DNA of 13,157 nucleotides from Leptospiraceae bacterium (GTDB taxonomy: Bacteria; Spirochaetota; Leptospiria; Turneriellales; Turneriellaceae): assembly GCA_016788945.1 (NCBI GenBank), contig JAEUSA010000029.1:1-13157 (forward strand). Reading direction: 5' to 3'. Under the pieces are notes generated by a model. That model was given only the letters and a program-made list of their open reading frames with translations, searched no databases and was not told where the DNA came from. Positions 1-7,820 of this stretch are shown one piece after another (position 1 is the first letter of the stretch; the number at the start of each line of letters is the position of its first letter). A program made the translations under genes and the position numbers.

Positions 1-1
1 A

Positions 2-754
2 TTTTCTGACATCGACCTCTCGAAGGCCACCGATGCGGAAAAAATCACCGGCGCGCGGGTAAAAACCGTACGCACCAAAGATAAGACCTTTCGTGAATAT
101 CTTTCACCCGAAGTGAAGTTCTTTCGCGTGCGCTCGATACACAAGACCGGCGTCGCGGGCCCTTATAGCCAGACCCAAGCCGTCGAAAAGTTTCTCCGCA
201 AAGCCTACCGCGAACCCACGATACCCGTAGTGCAGCAAGGGCAAACAGAATATCTGTTAGGCAGCCGCATTGAGCTGCCCGTGCAGCCGAATCTGGTCAC
301 CAAATACCGCCTCGGCGACGGTGAATTTCTCGAATACCGCGAACCGTTGGTGTTCGATAAGCCCGATACATACCGCATGGAAGTTCAGCTCGAAAACGCA
401 CAAAAACAAGTGGTTTTTAAAAAGAACTTCGTGTTCAAAGTCGAACTGAATCCGCCGAAAACCCGCGTTGTCATCGTGAACCCCGTGCATGCGAAGCGCG
501 GCATCAGCGTCGGTAAAGAAAGTTCGATTGTTTTTCTCGTCGACGATGCCGAGTCGGGTATGGCTAAAATTTTCTACCGAATTACCGCCGTCGGCAAAGA
601 CATCAACGCGGCACCGTTTACAGAATACGGTAACCGGTTGACCCACAGCGAGATGGCCCCCCACGGCAGCACAATGCTCATTCAATATTACGCGATCGAT
701 AAAGCCGGCAACAAAGAAGAGATTAGATCAGAGGTTTTGTTCTGCGAAAACTGA
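2..754 (+). CDS. C-terminal part of a secreted protein with an OmpL47-type beta domain (5' end outside window)
   Basis: The frame is open from base 2, so the gene runs in from upstream and only its last 250 codons are seen; a GTG at 113 is internal rather than the real start. The first part ends in a fibronectin-III-like strand (FFRVRSIHKTGVAGPYS). The last 60 or so residues match the OmpL47-type beta repeat of spirochaete surface proteins: VDDAESGMAKIFYRI, then an aromatic/Y-rich strand, then QYYAIDKAGNKEE. Proteins of this kind are exported and several leptospiral ones are outer-membrane or surface exposed. No membrane segment or sorting tail follows the domain; the protein ends six residues after SEVLF. 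Function beyond an envelope or surface role cannot be stated from this fragment. The domain call is by pattern recognition; the FnIII call is weaker. Confidence 0.75.
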   Translation, partial: FSDIDLSKATDAEKITGARVKTVRTKDKTFREYLSPEVKFFRVRSIHKTGVAGPYSQTQAVEKFLRKAYREPTIPVVQQGQTEYLLGSRIELPVQPNLVTKYRLGDGEFLEYREPLVFDKPDTYRMEVQLENAQKQVVFKKNFVFKVELNPPKTRVVIVNPVHAKRGISVGKESSIVFLVDDAESGMAKIFYRITAVGKDINAAPFTEYGNRLTHSEMAPHGSTMLIQYYAIDKAGNKEEIRSEVLFCEN

Positions 755-809
755 GTTGATTCAAAGGTGCCGCACCATGTGCGCCGACGAAACAAGCGCA
801 GCGGACAGC

Positions 810-983
810 TTATGAATTACTCCGCTCTATGGGCGGCGGGCGTTTAATGGCCGGTTCAACCGCGGCGCTGAACCCCAAAACAAAGAACAGCATCAATATC
901 GGCATCAGTACAGCAAAAATCATCCATAACGGAAACGAAAGCACTGCCATAGGCCAGCTTGCCCCCGTGAGCCGGTGCGTCAA
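810..983 (-). CDS. Small single-helix membrane protein (hypothetical, about 57 aa)
   Basis: This short minus-strand frame lies just downstream of the TPR gene, 11 bases after its stop. It starts at TTG 983, or at ATG 950 to give 46 residues. It encodes one long hydrophobic helix (MAVLSFPLWMIFAVLMPI continuing through LMLFFVLGFSAAV) and then a short polar, proline-rich basic tail (KRPPPIERSNS). The composition is strongly that of a real membrane helix, with many M, L, F, V and W residues, and the position fits the last gene of the minus-strand block. Neither start has a convincing Shine-Dalgarno site, so translation may depend on coupling to the gene before it. I do not recognise a family. Confidence 0.45.
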   Translation of the reverse strand: MTHRLTGASWPMAVLSFPLWMIFAVLMPILMLFFVLGFSAAVEPAIKRPPPIERSNS

Positions 984-994
984 GGCGTAGCCGG

Positions 995-2869
995 TTAACG
1001 GTAAAGGCTCTTCAGCCGGCCTTGTTCGCGGCGCGCATGGTCGGCCCCGATGCCATGTTTCTCCGCCATCGCGTAGACACCGATCGCACCTTGAATATCG
1101 TGCTGGCTTTCCAGAAATGTTGCATATTGCTCGTAAAACTGGGCGAGCGGCAGGCTGTTACGTCCGGCTTCAATAATGGCGAGTTCACGCTTTTGTTTTT
1201 CGAAATCCGCTTCGAGTTTGAGATAAGTATTGAGTTCACGGCTGCGGACATCGTCAAACAGGCTCTTTTTTGCCGTCTGCATCGCTTCATACGTCTTGGC
1301 GTTACGCGCGCGCAGATCAGCGATCAACGCCTCGAGATCACGGTGAGCCGATTCTGCGCCCTGCATAGTACGCCGAACGAGATCGTTGTCGCTTTTCTTG
1401 CTATACATCTGCATCAGGTAGCGGTTGGCAAGAAAACGCTCCTTAATCCATTGCGTACGATCGGCAATATCGGTCGGATTCAGCGTCGCAATGCTTTGCA
1501 GGTACTTTTCAAAGAGTTCAGAAGCCCGTTCATAATTGCCGGTTTTTTCGACGTGTAATTTGGCCAGCTGCCAACTGACGTTCTGTTTCTCGCGACCTTC
1601 GGGGGTGGCGACATAGGCTTTTTCGTAGAAAAAAGCGGCGTCGACGAAGCGGCTCTTGGCATAATACAGAGCGCCCAGCGCCGCATGCGCTTTGTGTATC
1701 TGCTCGGGTTTGAGTTCAAACCCCGCGCGCGGTTTTTCATTGGCGGTCAATGCGCGTTCGTATGAATCAATGCTGCGCGAAACATCCTGCGAAGTGCGGT
1801 ATTCTTCTGCCAGCTGAAAGTTGATGACCGGGTTTTCAGGGTCCAGACGTGTCGCCGCTTCGAGCACGTTGGCGTATGCGGTAAACTGGCGGTTCTGGCT
1901 ATAATCGTGCTGCAGCGTCTGGTTGAAGTTTGTCTTATAAAGCGCCTTTTTATTGAGTACTTTCGAACGTTCTTTGATCGCGTCTTCAAGCTGGCGCACC
2001 AGGCCCGCCATCACAACCAGCATGTCGGCCGATTTCCGGTTATAGACCTTCTCGTATTCGGTGTATTTCTTTTGTGCTGCGTCGAGCGCCGCCTTCGCTT
2101 TGTCAAATTCACCACGTACCCGCTCGAGCGCCTGCCGTGTTTTTTCTTTTTGTTCGGCGATTTGCTGCTGCTGGCGCCTGCGTTCATCTTCGACACTACC
2201 GGTCGAAGGCGGCGGGGCATGCGGCGAGCGGCTCTTATCATCGAGCAATATCATTTCTTCTTCGAGTCTCTGTTTCTCGCGTTGCTGTTCGTCGAATTTC
2301 TTTTTTGCGTCGCGAAACGTTTCGGCGTCTTTGATCTCCGCCTCACCCGCTTTTACCAGCTGCAGACGATCGCCATTGACATAAATATCTTCATCGAGGC
2401 GCAGACTGCGGTATCGCAGCGATTGAACAAAATGGAACGCCGCGTGATACGGTTTTTTGAGCTTGATCTGCGACAGCGCATAATTGTAATGCAAGGCGGC
2501 AATGTTGGGGGCTTCTTTTATAATGAATGCTTTCTGCGTTTTTGCTAACAGGTCGCGCATAAACAGGCGCTGCAAATTGACGTTCCATTCTTTGCGGTAC
2601 CAAGCAGCATTCGAATCGTTATCTTGCCGGTTGGCGATCTTTTTATCCGAGGGATCGCTGAGATAAAACTGGTTCAGTTTCTGGCCCAATTCTTCGGCAA
2701 CGAGGCGGGGGTTAAAATCGACCGAAGCAGCAGAGGCTTCAGTTTCTTCAATCGGATACGGCAGGTAGCGTTCGAGTTTTTTTAGAACCGGATTTTCGCG
2801 TATTTCTTTCGCATACAACCCTGTGGCCAGCGAGAGCAGCAGAAGGTACCTGAGGCGGGGACGGAGCAT
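995..2869 (-). CDS. Exported TPR and coiled-coil protein
   Basis: This 624-residue protein has a clear signal peptide: a basic start (MLRPRLRY), a leucine-rich core and a likely signal peptidase I site at LYA|KE (residue 20). There is no lipobox. Residues about 115-160 look like a first helical repeat (ALHYNYALSQIKLKKPYHAA). Residues about 183-305 are highly charged and Q/E/K-rich, predicting a long coiled coil. Residues about 335-470 carry several TPR-type helix pairs with spaced A/Y/F (NFQLAEEYRTSQDVSRSIDSYERAL; ALGALYYAKSRFVDAAFFYEKAY), and one more lies at the C-terminus (YATFLESQHDIQGAIGVYAMAEKHG). It probably acts in the periplasm as an assembly scaffold. No catalytic motif is visible. 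It is followed closely by the small membrane protein and preceded by the BFD-like gene, which suggests co-transcription. Confidence 0.85.
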   Translation of the reverse strand: MLRPRLRYLLLLSLATGLYAKEIRENPVLKKLERYLPYPIEETEASAASVDFNPRLVAEELGQKLNQFYLSDPSDKKIANRQDNDSNAAWYRKEWNVNLQRLFMRDLLAKTQKAFIIKEAPNIAALHYNYALSQIKLKKPYHAAFHFVQSLRYRSLRLDEDIYVNGDRLQLVKAGEAEIKDAETFRDAKKKFDEQQREKQRLEEEMILLDDKSRSPHAPPPSTGSVEDERRRQQQQIAEQKEKTRQALERVRGEFDKAKAALDAAQKKYTEYEKVYNRKSADMLVVMAGLVRQLEDAIKERSKVLNKKALYKTNFNQTLQHDYSQNRQFTAYANVLEAATRLDPENPVINFQLAEEYRTSQDVSRSIDSYERALTANEKPRAGFELKPEQIHKAHAALGALYYAKSRFVDAAFFYEKAYVATPEGREKQNVSWQLAKLHVEKTGNYERASELFEKYLQSIATLNPTDIADRTQWIKERFLANRYLMQMYSKKSDNDLVRRTMQGAESAHRDLEALIADLRARNAKTYEAMQTAKKSLFDDVRSRELNTYLKLEADFEKQKRELAIIEAGRNSLPLAQFYEQYATFLESQHDIQGAIGVYAMAEKHGIGADHARREQGRLKSLYR

Positions 2870-2916
2870 AACTATGGGTGCCTGTCTGAATATCGGCTAC
2901 TTTTTGAAAGGCATTA

Positions 2917-2930
2917 GCTGGTAAGCCAGC
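2917..2930 (-). terminator. Weak hairpin between the BFD-like and TPR genes
   Basis: A perfect 5-bp stem with a 4-base loop (GCTGGCTTACCAGC on the minus strand) lies downstream of the BFD-like gene's stop. A second small hairpin (GGCGG-CCA-CCGCC) lies between it and that stop. The downstream T-tract is poor (TAATGCCTTT), so this may be a weak or attenuating terminator, or just a chance stem. Confidence 0.25.
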
Positions 2931-2958
2931 GTGGCGTATGCGGCGGTGGCCGCCCGAC

Positions 2959-3192
2959 TCAAAACTTCAGCCCAATCTGACCGGTGAGCTGGCAGGCAGC
3001 TTTTTCCTTTTCTTCACGAAAGGCGGCATACATTTCTTGGTAGCAGGTGCCACAGCCGGTCGTTGCATGCGTTTTCTCGATGAGCTTACGAAATGTGTCA
3101 GCCCCACCGGCAACTGCCTCTGTCACGTCGGCGCGCGATACGCACTTACACAGGCAAATCTTGCGCGGCCGCATCAGACACGACAGGTCCAT
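2959..3192 (-). CDS. BFD-like [2Fe-2S]-binding protein
   Basis: This 77-residue protein has the four-cysteine pattern of bacterioferritin-associated ferredoxin (Bfd/fer2_BFD): CLC at residues 13-15 and CGTC at 47-50, with 31 residues between. In Escherichia coli Bfd the same pattern is CLC, about 32 residues, then CxxC. Between them is the helix-turn-helix typical of the fold (SRADVTEAVAGGADTFRKLIEKTHATTGCGTC). The family binds a [2Fe-2S] cluster and either passes electrons to bacterioferritin to release iron or forms a cluster-bearing module in nitrite reductases and other enzymes. Here it is stand-alone, with extra cysteines at 5 and 17. No bacterioferritin gene is in view, so a role in iron release is only inferred. 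ATG 3192 has a weak ribosome site; an ATG at residue 7 is possible. Confidence 0.8.
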   Translation of the reverse strand: MDLSCLMRPRKICLCKCVSRADVTEAVAGGADTFRKLIEKTHATTGCGTCYQEMYAAFREEKEKAACQLTGQIGLKF

Positions 3193-3228
3193 GTGCTCAG
3201 AGGGTACAATAAGGGATGCGGCGCGGCA

Positions 3229-3260
3229 AGTATATTTTGGTCGAGTATGCCCGCGACAAG
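3229..3260 (-). promoter_or_regulatory. Possible promoter for the BFD-like gene
   Basis: On the minus strand a TTGTCG hexamer is followed, after a long 19-base spacer, by TATACT at 3229-3234, about 37 bases before ATG 3192. The -10 match is good but the spacer is longer than ideal, so this is tentative. If real, the BFD-like, TPR and small membrane genes could be expressed apart from the lipoprotein gene upstream. Confidence 0.25.
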
Positions 3261-3286
3261 TGAGCCGGCGTCATCTTGCGGCTACG

Positions 3287-4036
3287 TCATTTTTTCCGAT
3301 TTATCGATTCGCTGCTCGCCGACCCGGTCAGCTCTAAAAGCCCTTGAAAACGGTCTTTGCCCGCCTGCGGATATTCAGCGTACATTTTGACCTCACTCAG
3401 ATCAACCGAAACGAGCGAATATAGCTTGTGATGATGTGCTATCCGCACACCAGTTTCGGTGACGCGGTAATCGCCGAATACTGCGCGCGTGCCTTTGATG
3501 CGCAAAATCGAAACCCACATCGCCATTTCGGCAACTTTGCCCTCGTTATCGAGAGTAAACAGGTACGAGTCACCAGGGGTCGAGCCACCCGATTTGAAAC
3601 TCACCAGCAGCTTTTCTTTTTCGACCAAAGCCCGCTCGGTACCCGGGGCCTTAATGTGGAATACGGGATTCAACCAGAATGTATTATTATAAAAACGTTT
3701 CACCGCTTTCTCAGTAAGTTCAGGGCATTCATCCATAAGACGGCGCTCGCCCTCGAAACACAACGATTTGCCGGTAATCTCACTGAACTGGACCAGCTTA
3801 CCTTTGAACTCCGCTTCGACAAGTTTGCGTTTTTTATCCCAGAAGATTTTTTCGTCATCGCGGAACACGAACGACACCGCGGCGGTCGCCTGCCACTTGT
3901 CGTAATCGGCTGCTTTGAGCATTCGCTCGGCGAGATTTTCGGCCTCGGCGCCGGGTTGGCCGACGGGCAGGCTGCTGCAGTGAAGCGCCAGCGCGGCAAA
4001 AAGGGGGATCACTAACCTGACGAAATTTTTCTCCAT
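3287..4036 (-). CDS. Putative lipoprotein of unknown function
   Basis: This 249-residue protein starts with MEKNFVRL and a hydrophobic stretch ending in LALHC at residues 16-20. That fits the loose lipobox of spirochaetes, so it is probably cleaved before Cys20 and lipidated. The rest is a run of short alternating beta strands with charged turns (WQATAAVSFVFRDDEKIFWD; EAEFKGKLVQFSEITGKSLCFEG; SYLFTLDNEGKVAEMAMWVS). It recalls the half-barrel lipid-carrier folds (LolA/RseB-like), but no signature motif proves that. Two later cysteines could form a disulfide. The gene is divergent from xrtK, and if xrtK starts at 4071 only 34 bp separate the two start codons. There is no clear Shine-Dalgarno site. 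A link to exosortase processing is possible from position only. Confidence 0.7.
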   Translation of the reverse strand: MEKNFVRLVIPLFAALALHCSSLPVGQPGAEAENLAERMLKAADYDKWQATAAVSFVFRDDEKIFWDKKRKLVEAEFKGKLVQFSEITGKSLCFEGERRLMDECPELTEKAVKRFYNNTFWLNPVFHIKAPGTERALVEKEKLLVSFKSGGSTPGDSYLFTLDNEGKVAEMAMWVSILRIKGTRAVFGDYRVTETGVRIAHHHKLYSLVSVDLSEVKMYAEYPQAGKDRFQGLLELTGSASSESINRKK

Positions 4037-4070
4037 GTACAGAGAATCGCCGTCTAAGGATAAGGCGACA

Positions 4071-4598
4071 ATGAATATTTACCGGGAGCGAGGTACAGGT
4101 TTGAATGTCCTTATGGACAAGGCCCCGAAAAACCATCGATTCCATTTCAAAGCAACATACGGACTTTATGTGGCGATCTTCGTATGCACCATTGTCAAAA
4201 TACTCGCCATGATCGAGTGGGCCCCGCTATATCGCCTGTTTCTTTTTTTACCCGCTATTTTGCTTTCGTTAGCAACCGGCAATGACTTTAGCGAAGTAGA
4301 AGGTGTTTATACCTTTCCCGGTATTGTGCTCGATTATAGCTGTTCAGGAATCCATTTCTTTCTGATGGCTCTGCTGCTCGCTGCCATGCTGCAGAGGTTA
4401 CGTACGGCACTCATCTCTGCATTTATACTATCCATTTTCGCGAATGCATTTCGCATTTTGCTCTCGTATCGGCTTATCCCCGTAACAGAAAAGTTTACCT
4501 TTCTGCATGAGAGCATCGGTACCGTAGTCTTCATCACGTTTTTGATCGGTTACTATGTTTTTGCCACGAGGTTTCGCTATGTTCAAACACGCGCGTAA
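4071..4598 (+). CDS. xrtK: Exosortase K
   Basis: This 175-residue polytopic inner-membrane cysteine transpeptidase-like enzyme has all three exosortase catalytic positions: Cys91 in the CSGIHF motif, Arg128 in NAFRI and His146 in LHESIG. It has about five to six membrane helices. It is short for an exosortase, as expected for type K, which is known to occur next to a single MSEP-CTERM protein, as here. The role is recognition and cleavage of a C-terminal sorting tail at the membrane. Start choice: the frame is open from ATG 4035, but AAGGATAAGG at 4056-4065 sits correctly before ATG 4071, so 4071 is preferred. The 3' end overlaps the substrate gene by 20 bp, which implies translational coupling. 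The promoter must lie in the 34-bp gap or inside the divergent lipoprotein gene. Confidence 0.9.
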   Translation: MNIYRERGTGLNVLMDKAPKNHRFHFKATYGLYVAIFVCTIVKILAMIEWAPLYRLFLFLPAILLSLATGNDFSEVEGVYTFPGIVLDYSCSGIHFFLMALLLAAMLQRLRTALISAFILSIFANAFRILLSYRLIPVTEKFTFLHESIGTVVFITFLIGYYVFATRFRYVQTRA

Positions 4599-7281
4599 TT
4601 TGAATCTGACTCTGATCGCCGCAGGGCTGTTGCCCACGGCAATACTGCTGGCGCTGTGTGCGCGCATGTTGTACTTTATCTGGCCCGATCTGAACCGTAA
4701 CCAGCAATACGGTGCGCTCGAAGGTCTTTTTGTCGTCGCTCTGCCGGGGGCCGCAACGGTTACTGTGGGCCTGTGGGGGCTGTATCGTAACAGCAGTCCG
4801 GGCAAGTTGCTCCGCTTGGCGTTGCTCGGGCTGGCGATCGTCTGCTTTTATAGCATGTTTCATGTGCCCCAGCACCCACCGTCAGGACGCAGCTGGCAAT
4901 TCAATACAGACGATTACATGACCACGTTAATCGCTGGCCAACTGCCATTGTTCTACGTGCTCGTTTTTTTGCTCGCTTCTGCGTTCAGCATTCAGTCGAA
5001 ACGCGGGCTCATTTGGGGGGCCATCGGTACGATCGCAGCTCCAGTTATTCTGTACGTGGGCTTTCAAAGCATCCGCTTTCTTCCGCATGATGGCAGCTTC
5101 GCGCATTTGCTGCAGATAGTCTTTCTCTGCTGCAATGCGGTATTCTCATTCCTTTTGCTGCGCCTGCTTATCTACGCTGGTCGCCATCACGCGGCGCGGT
5201 TAGAAAACCCGGCTGCATTATTTACCATGCAACTGATTTTCACCGGTATTCTGCCTTTTATCGGCCTGCTGCTCAACTATTGGGGGCCGGTATCGCGCGA
5301 AAGCCAGATGGTGCTCGGTAATTTTACGGCGCGCGAATTCTGGTTACTATCGCTCGGCAATGCGATCGTCTATATGTTGCCACGCTTCGCGGATTACCGT
5401 GTGAATCTTGTGCTGTTGGCGCTGCGTGCTACCGGCTTCGTCTTCGTACTGTACTTTTGCATTGTCTTCTTATTGTTCCTCCCGCTCGCTCTGGCGCTTA
5501 TCATTGCGTTTGGTCTCGGTCTTCTGTTATTGATTCCTTATCTCGCGCTGTTGATGCAGATTGTTTCCCTTCGTCGCGATTTTAAATACTTTGCGACAGG
5601 GCAAAAAACACGTACGGCGGTTATCGCCGTCATTGCCGGAGCACTACTGTTACCGGCAGCGGCCATGGCCCATGTCTATGCCGATCGTTCTGCGCTGCGC
5701 GATGTAATTGCCTATGTACAGCATCCGCCGTTAAGCTTAAACACCGAAGCGCCAGCTGCGGTTGAGCGCATTCTGCGTCTCGCAGCGCCGGCTGGCAGGG
5801 AGCAGCGCGGCATTCGCCATAACGAACACTTCATACCCATTTATGACCTGGTTTACAAATCTATCGTGTTTGATGGTGCAGAGCTCAACGAGACCCTGCG
5901 GCAAAAAATTCTGCAGATTTTCACGGGCAACCAGACTGCCCCCATTCAACCTCGGCGCACGGTGCCCCAGACGGCGTACCTCGATTCGGTGGAGACACAA
6001 TCGACGACCCGCCATGGTCTGACCTATAGCACTCTAAAGCTGCGCATCGCCAATCGGGTAAACACCGGTCAGGCAGAATTTGATACGCAGATACAGATTC
6101 CAGACGGGGTTTTTATCTCCGGACATTGGCTGACCATTGATGGCGTCGAGGTACCGGCGCAGATCACGACGCGTAACACCGCCATCTGGGTCTATAACCG
6201 GGTGACCGAAAGGTTGCGCGATCCGAGCCTGATTTATTATGAAGACCTGCACACGCTGCGCTGGAAAGTATTTCCGGTGCCTGCGCGCAGCCCGCGCGAA
6301 GCACGGCTCGAAATTCTGCACCCCTACGACGCGACCATCAACATCGCCGGGAAAAAAGTGGAACTTAAAGCAGCAAACAAAGCGGCGCCGCATTTCAGTT
6401 CTTCCGACGGTAGCATGCATCTCTTCGCCCCGGCCTTGGCGGGTGAACTGACAACACGCAGGCCCTATATCCACTTCGTTGTCGACTGCGGCCGCGACGC
6501 CCTTGGTGATCCGACGTCTGTCGGGAAACGCGTCGCAGAAAAGCTCGGCCTCAATTATGCGGCGGCAAAAGTCAGTTATGTTCATTCGGCAATCCGCAGT
6601 CAGGTTATGCCGCAAGACGGCAGATTACAGTGCAACGAGCGCCAAGGGGGATTTTTCGCTGAACTGGCGCTGCGCTCGGTGCTGCATTCGGCGCGTGCCA
6701 GCGGTCATGAGTTTCCCGTCGCCGTGGTACTTTCTTCCGCGCGTTCGATGAGCATACCGTCGCTCGCTTACGCCGAGGTGTTCTATGCCGACGCCGATGG
6801 TTTCGTACTGGCGAGCGACAAAGAAATCCATGCCTATGATTTTAGCGGCCAGCGCCTGCCCAACGGTGAACCGCATTTTCCGTTGCCCGTGCGGGGCAGC
6901 GCATTCTTACCGGGTCGCACCGCCCTTGCCTATGCGAGTGGACAGACGGGCGGTGAACGTTTTACCGCGCTCGACGGTGTCGGGCATTTTTACGCATATT
7001 GGTCGGGTGAACACCGTGCCCGGTCGCGCGCCGTCTTGCATGCGATCGATACCGGCGTGATGAATCCGGCGACGGGTTCCATTGTTCTCGAAACAGAAGG
7101 CCAGCGCCGCAAACTTGCCGAACTCCATAAAAAAATGCTGAGTGCACACAATGAATTTGAGGCCGGCGAAGCAAGGCGGATGTCTGAACCCGTTTGGTAC
7201 CTGATACCGGCCTTCATGCTGCTGTTGTGGAGATTTTTTTTCCGAAAAAGTGAGAAAAAAACGCGGTTCTCTGGTATTTAA
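4579..7281 (+). CDS. MSEP-CTERM sorting-domain protein with polytopic N-terminus and VIT-like domain (exosortase K substrate)
   Basis: This 900-residue protein has three parts. Residues 1 to about 380 hold roughly ten to eleven hydrophobic helices. Residues about 465-590 resemble a VIT (vault/inter-alpha-trypsin) domain: a strand like VFISGHWLTIDGVEVPAQI, then YNRVTERLRDPSLIYYE, then LRWKVFPVPARSPREARLEI. Near residue 636 is a VWA-like first strand (IHFVVDCGRD) in which the metal-site pattern DxSxS is not kept. Before the tail is a conserved-looking block (GSIVLETEGQRRKLAELHKK). The C-terminus is the sorting signal: MSEP at 868-871, a membrane helix (VWYLIPAFMLLLWRFFFR) and a basic end. Start 4579 is chosen over 4555 because GAGG at 4568-4571 precedes it by 7 bases. 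The substrate role is known for the family; its biological role is not. Confidence 0.9.
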   Translation: MFKHARNLNLTLIAAGLLPTAILLALCARMLYFIWPDLNRNQQYGALEGLFVVALPGAATVTVGLWGLYRNSSPGKLLRLALLGLAIVCFYSMFHVPQHPPSGRSWQFNTDDYMTTLIAGQLPLFYVLVFLLASAFSIQSKRGLIWGAIGTIAAPVILYVGFQSIRFLPHDGSFAHLLQIVFLCCNAVFSFLLLRLLIYAGRHHAARLENPAALFTMQLIFTGILPFIGLLLNYWGPVSRESQMVLGNFTAREFWLLSLGNAIVYMLPRFADYRVNLVLLALRATGFVFVLYFCIVFLLFLPLALALIIAFGLGLLLLIPYLALLMQIVSLRRDFKYFATGQKTRTAVIAVIAGALLLPAAAMAHVYADRSALRDVIAYVQHPPLSLNTEAPAAVERILRLAAPAGREQRGIRHNEHFIPIYDLVYKSIVFDGAELNETLRQKILQIFTGNQTAPIQPRRTVPQTAYLDSVETQSTTRHGLTYSTLKLRIANRVNTGQAEFDTQIQIPDGVFISGHWLTIDGVEVPAQITTRNTAIWVYNRVTERLRDPSLIYYEDLHTLRWKVFPVPARSPREARLEILHPYDATINIAGKKVELKAANKAAPHFSSSDGSMHLFAPALAGELTTRRPYIHFVVDCGRDALGDPTSVGKRVAEKLGLNYAAAKVSYVHSAIRSQVMPQDGRLQCNERQGGFFAELALRSVLHSARASGHEFPVAVVLSSARSMSIPSLAYAEVFYADADGFVLASDKEIHAYDFSGQRLPNGEPHFPLPVRGSAFLPGRTALAYASGQTGGERFTALDGVGHFYAYWSGEHRARSRAVLHAIDTGVMNPATGSIVLETEGQRRKLAELHKKMLSAHNEFEAGEARRMSEPVWYLIPAFMLLLWRFFFRKSEKKTRFSGI

Positions 7282-7367
7282 TATATAAGAAGCTCTGAAA
7301 AGTTTTAGCGGCTGCGCCGGGAGCATACCCTTTCGCAACCTGTTTTTCGGAGATTCCGGAGGGAGCC

Positions 7368-7721
7368 ATGTCCACTATTGAAATGTCATTCAGCCTTTCT
7401 GCGCCCGCGCGGCGCGCGCTGAGCAGTCTGGGTTCAGCGCGCGTACTCGAGTACATTGCCGAACGTTTTGCCGACACCCTAAGCCGTGAGCGCTACCGAA
7501 ATTTCGCCGTAACGCCGCAGTACTATACAAATCCACAGGGATATCGACTCGCAAAAGCCGGTTCGCAGAGGCCCCGCGGCGAGAAACTCTGTACAAACCG
7601 CGTACAGCTGACGATCAAGACGCTTCGCGTCATGAAACGTCTCGAGTCGCGCGGTCTCGCTCTGACCTGGCAACTCGAAGAAATGCTCTACTTTGCTTTT
7701 TGCCGCGGACTTCTGCAGTGA
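7368..7721 (+). CDS. Conserved-looking hypothetical protein, 117 aa
   Basis: I do not recognise this protein. The start is one of the best supported in the window: GGAGGGAG at 7358-7365 lies 5 bases before the ATG. It is basic, with no signal peptide or membrane helix. Features are an N-terminal helix with alanines and leucines (APARRALSSLGSARVLEYIAERF), a polar middle (TPQYYTNPQGYRLAKAGS) and a C-terminal helical part (TIKTLRVMKRLESRGLALTW then QLEEMLYFAFCRGLLQ). Two cysteines do not form a metal-site pattern. It could be a small regulator or nucleic-acid binder by composition, but that is a guess. It lies 86 bp after the MSEP-CTERM gene and may or may not be in its transcript. Confidence 0.6.
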   Translation: MSTIEMSFSLSAPARRALSSLGSARVLEYIAERFADTLSRERYRNFAVTPQYYTNPQGYRLAKAGSQRPRGEKLCTNRVQLTIKTLRVMKRLESRGLALTWQLEEMLYFAFCRGLLQ

Positions 7722-7726
7722 ATCGC

Positions 7727-7812
7727 GGGGCTGCGCGGCAGGTCGTAATAGCTCGTCGGATTTTTGGCTCCCGGTCGAAAAACACTCTTTGCGCGACCTG
7801 CCGCGCAGTCCC
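7727..7812. repeat. Long inverted repeat (stem about 19 bp, loop 48 bp)
   Basis: The arm CTGCGCGGCAGGTCG at 7731-7745 is perfectly complementary to CGACCTGCCGCGCAG at 7794-7808. The stem extends outward by four more pairs, one of them G-U, to 7727 and 7812. The 48-base loop itself contains TTTTT and AAAAA that could pair. It starts 6 bases after the stop of the 117-residue gene and ends just before the operator-like palindrome. It could end transcription from upstream, or it could be a small dispersed repeat; no T-tract follows the arm directly. Confidence 0.55.
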
Positions 7813-7818
7813 TAAGAT
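7789..7818 (+). promoter_or_regulatory. Possible promoter for the lipocalin-like gene
   Basis: TTGCGC at 7789-7794 and TAAGAT at 7813-7818 are 18 bases apart, with GATAAT overlapping at 7815-7820 as an alternative -10. The palindrome at 7821-7834 would cover the transcription start. The -35 match is only moderate. Confidence 0.35.
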
Positions 7819-7820
7819 AA

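Noticed and set aside
1022..1558. Long plus-strand open frames opposite the TPR gene
   Set aside because: They are antisense shadows of a well-supported coding gene and show no protein-like features.
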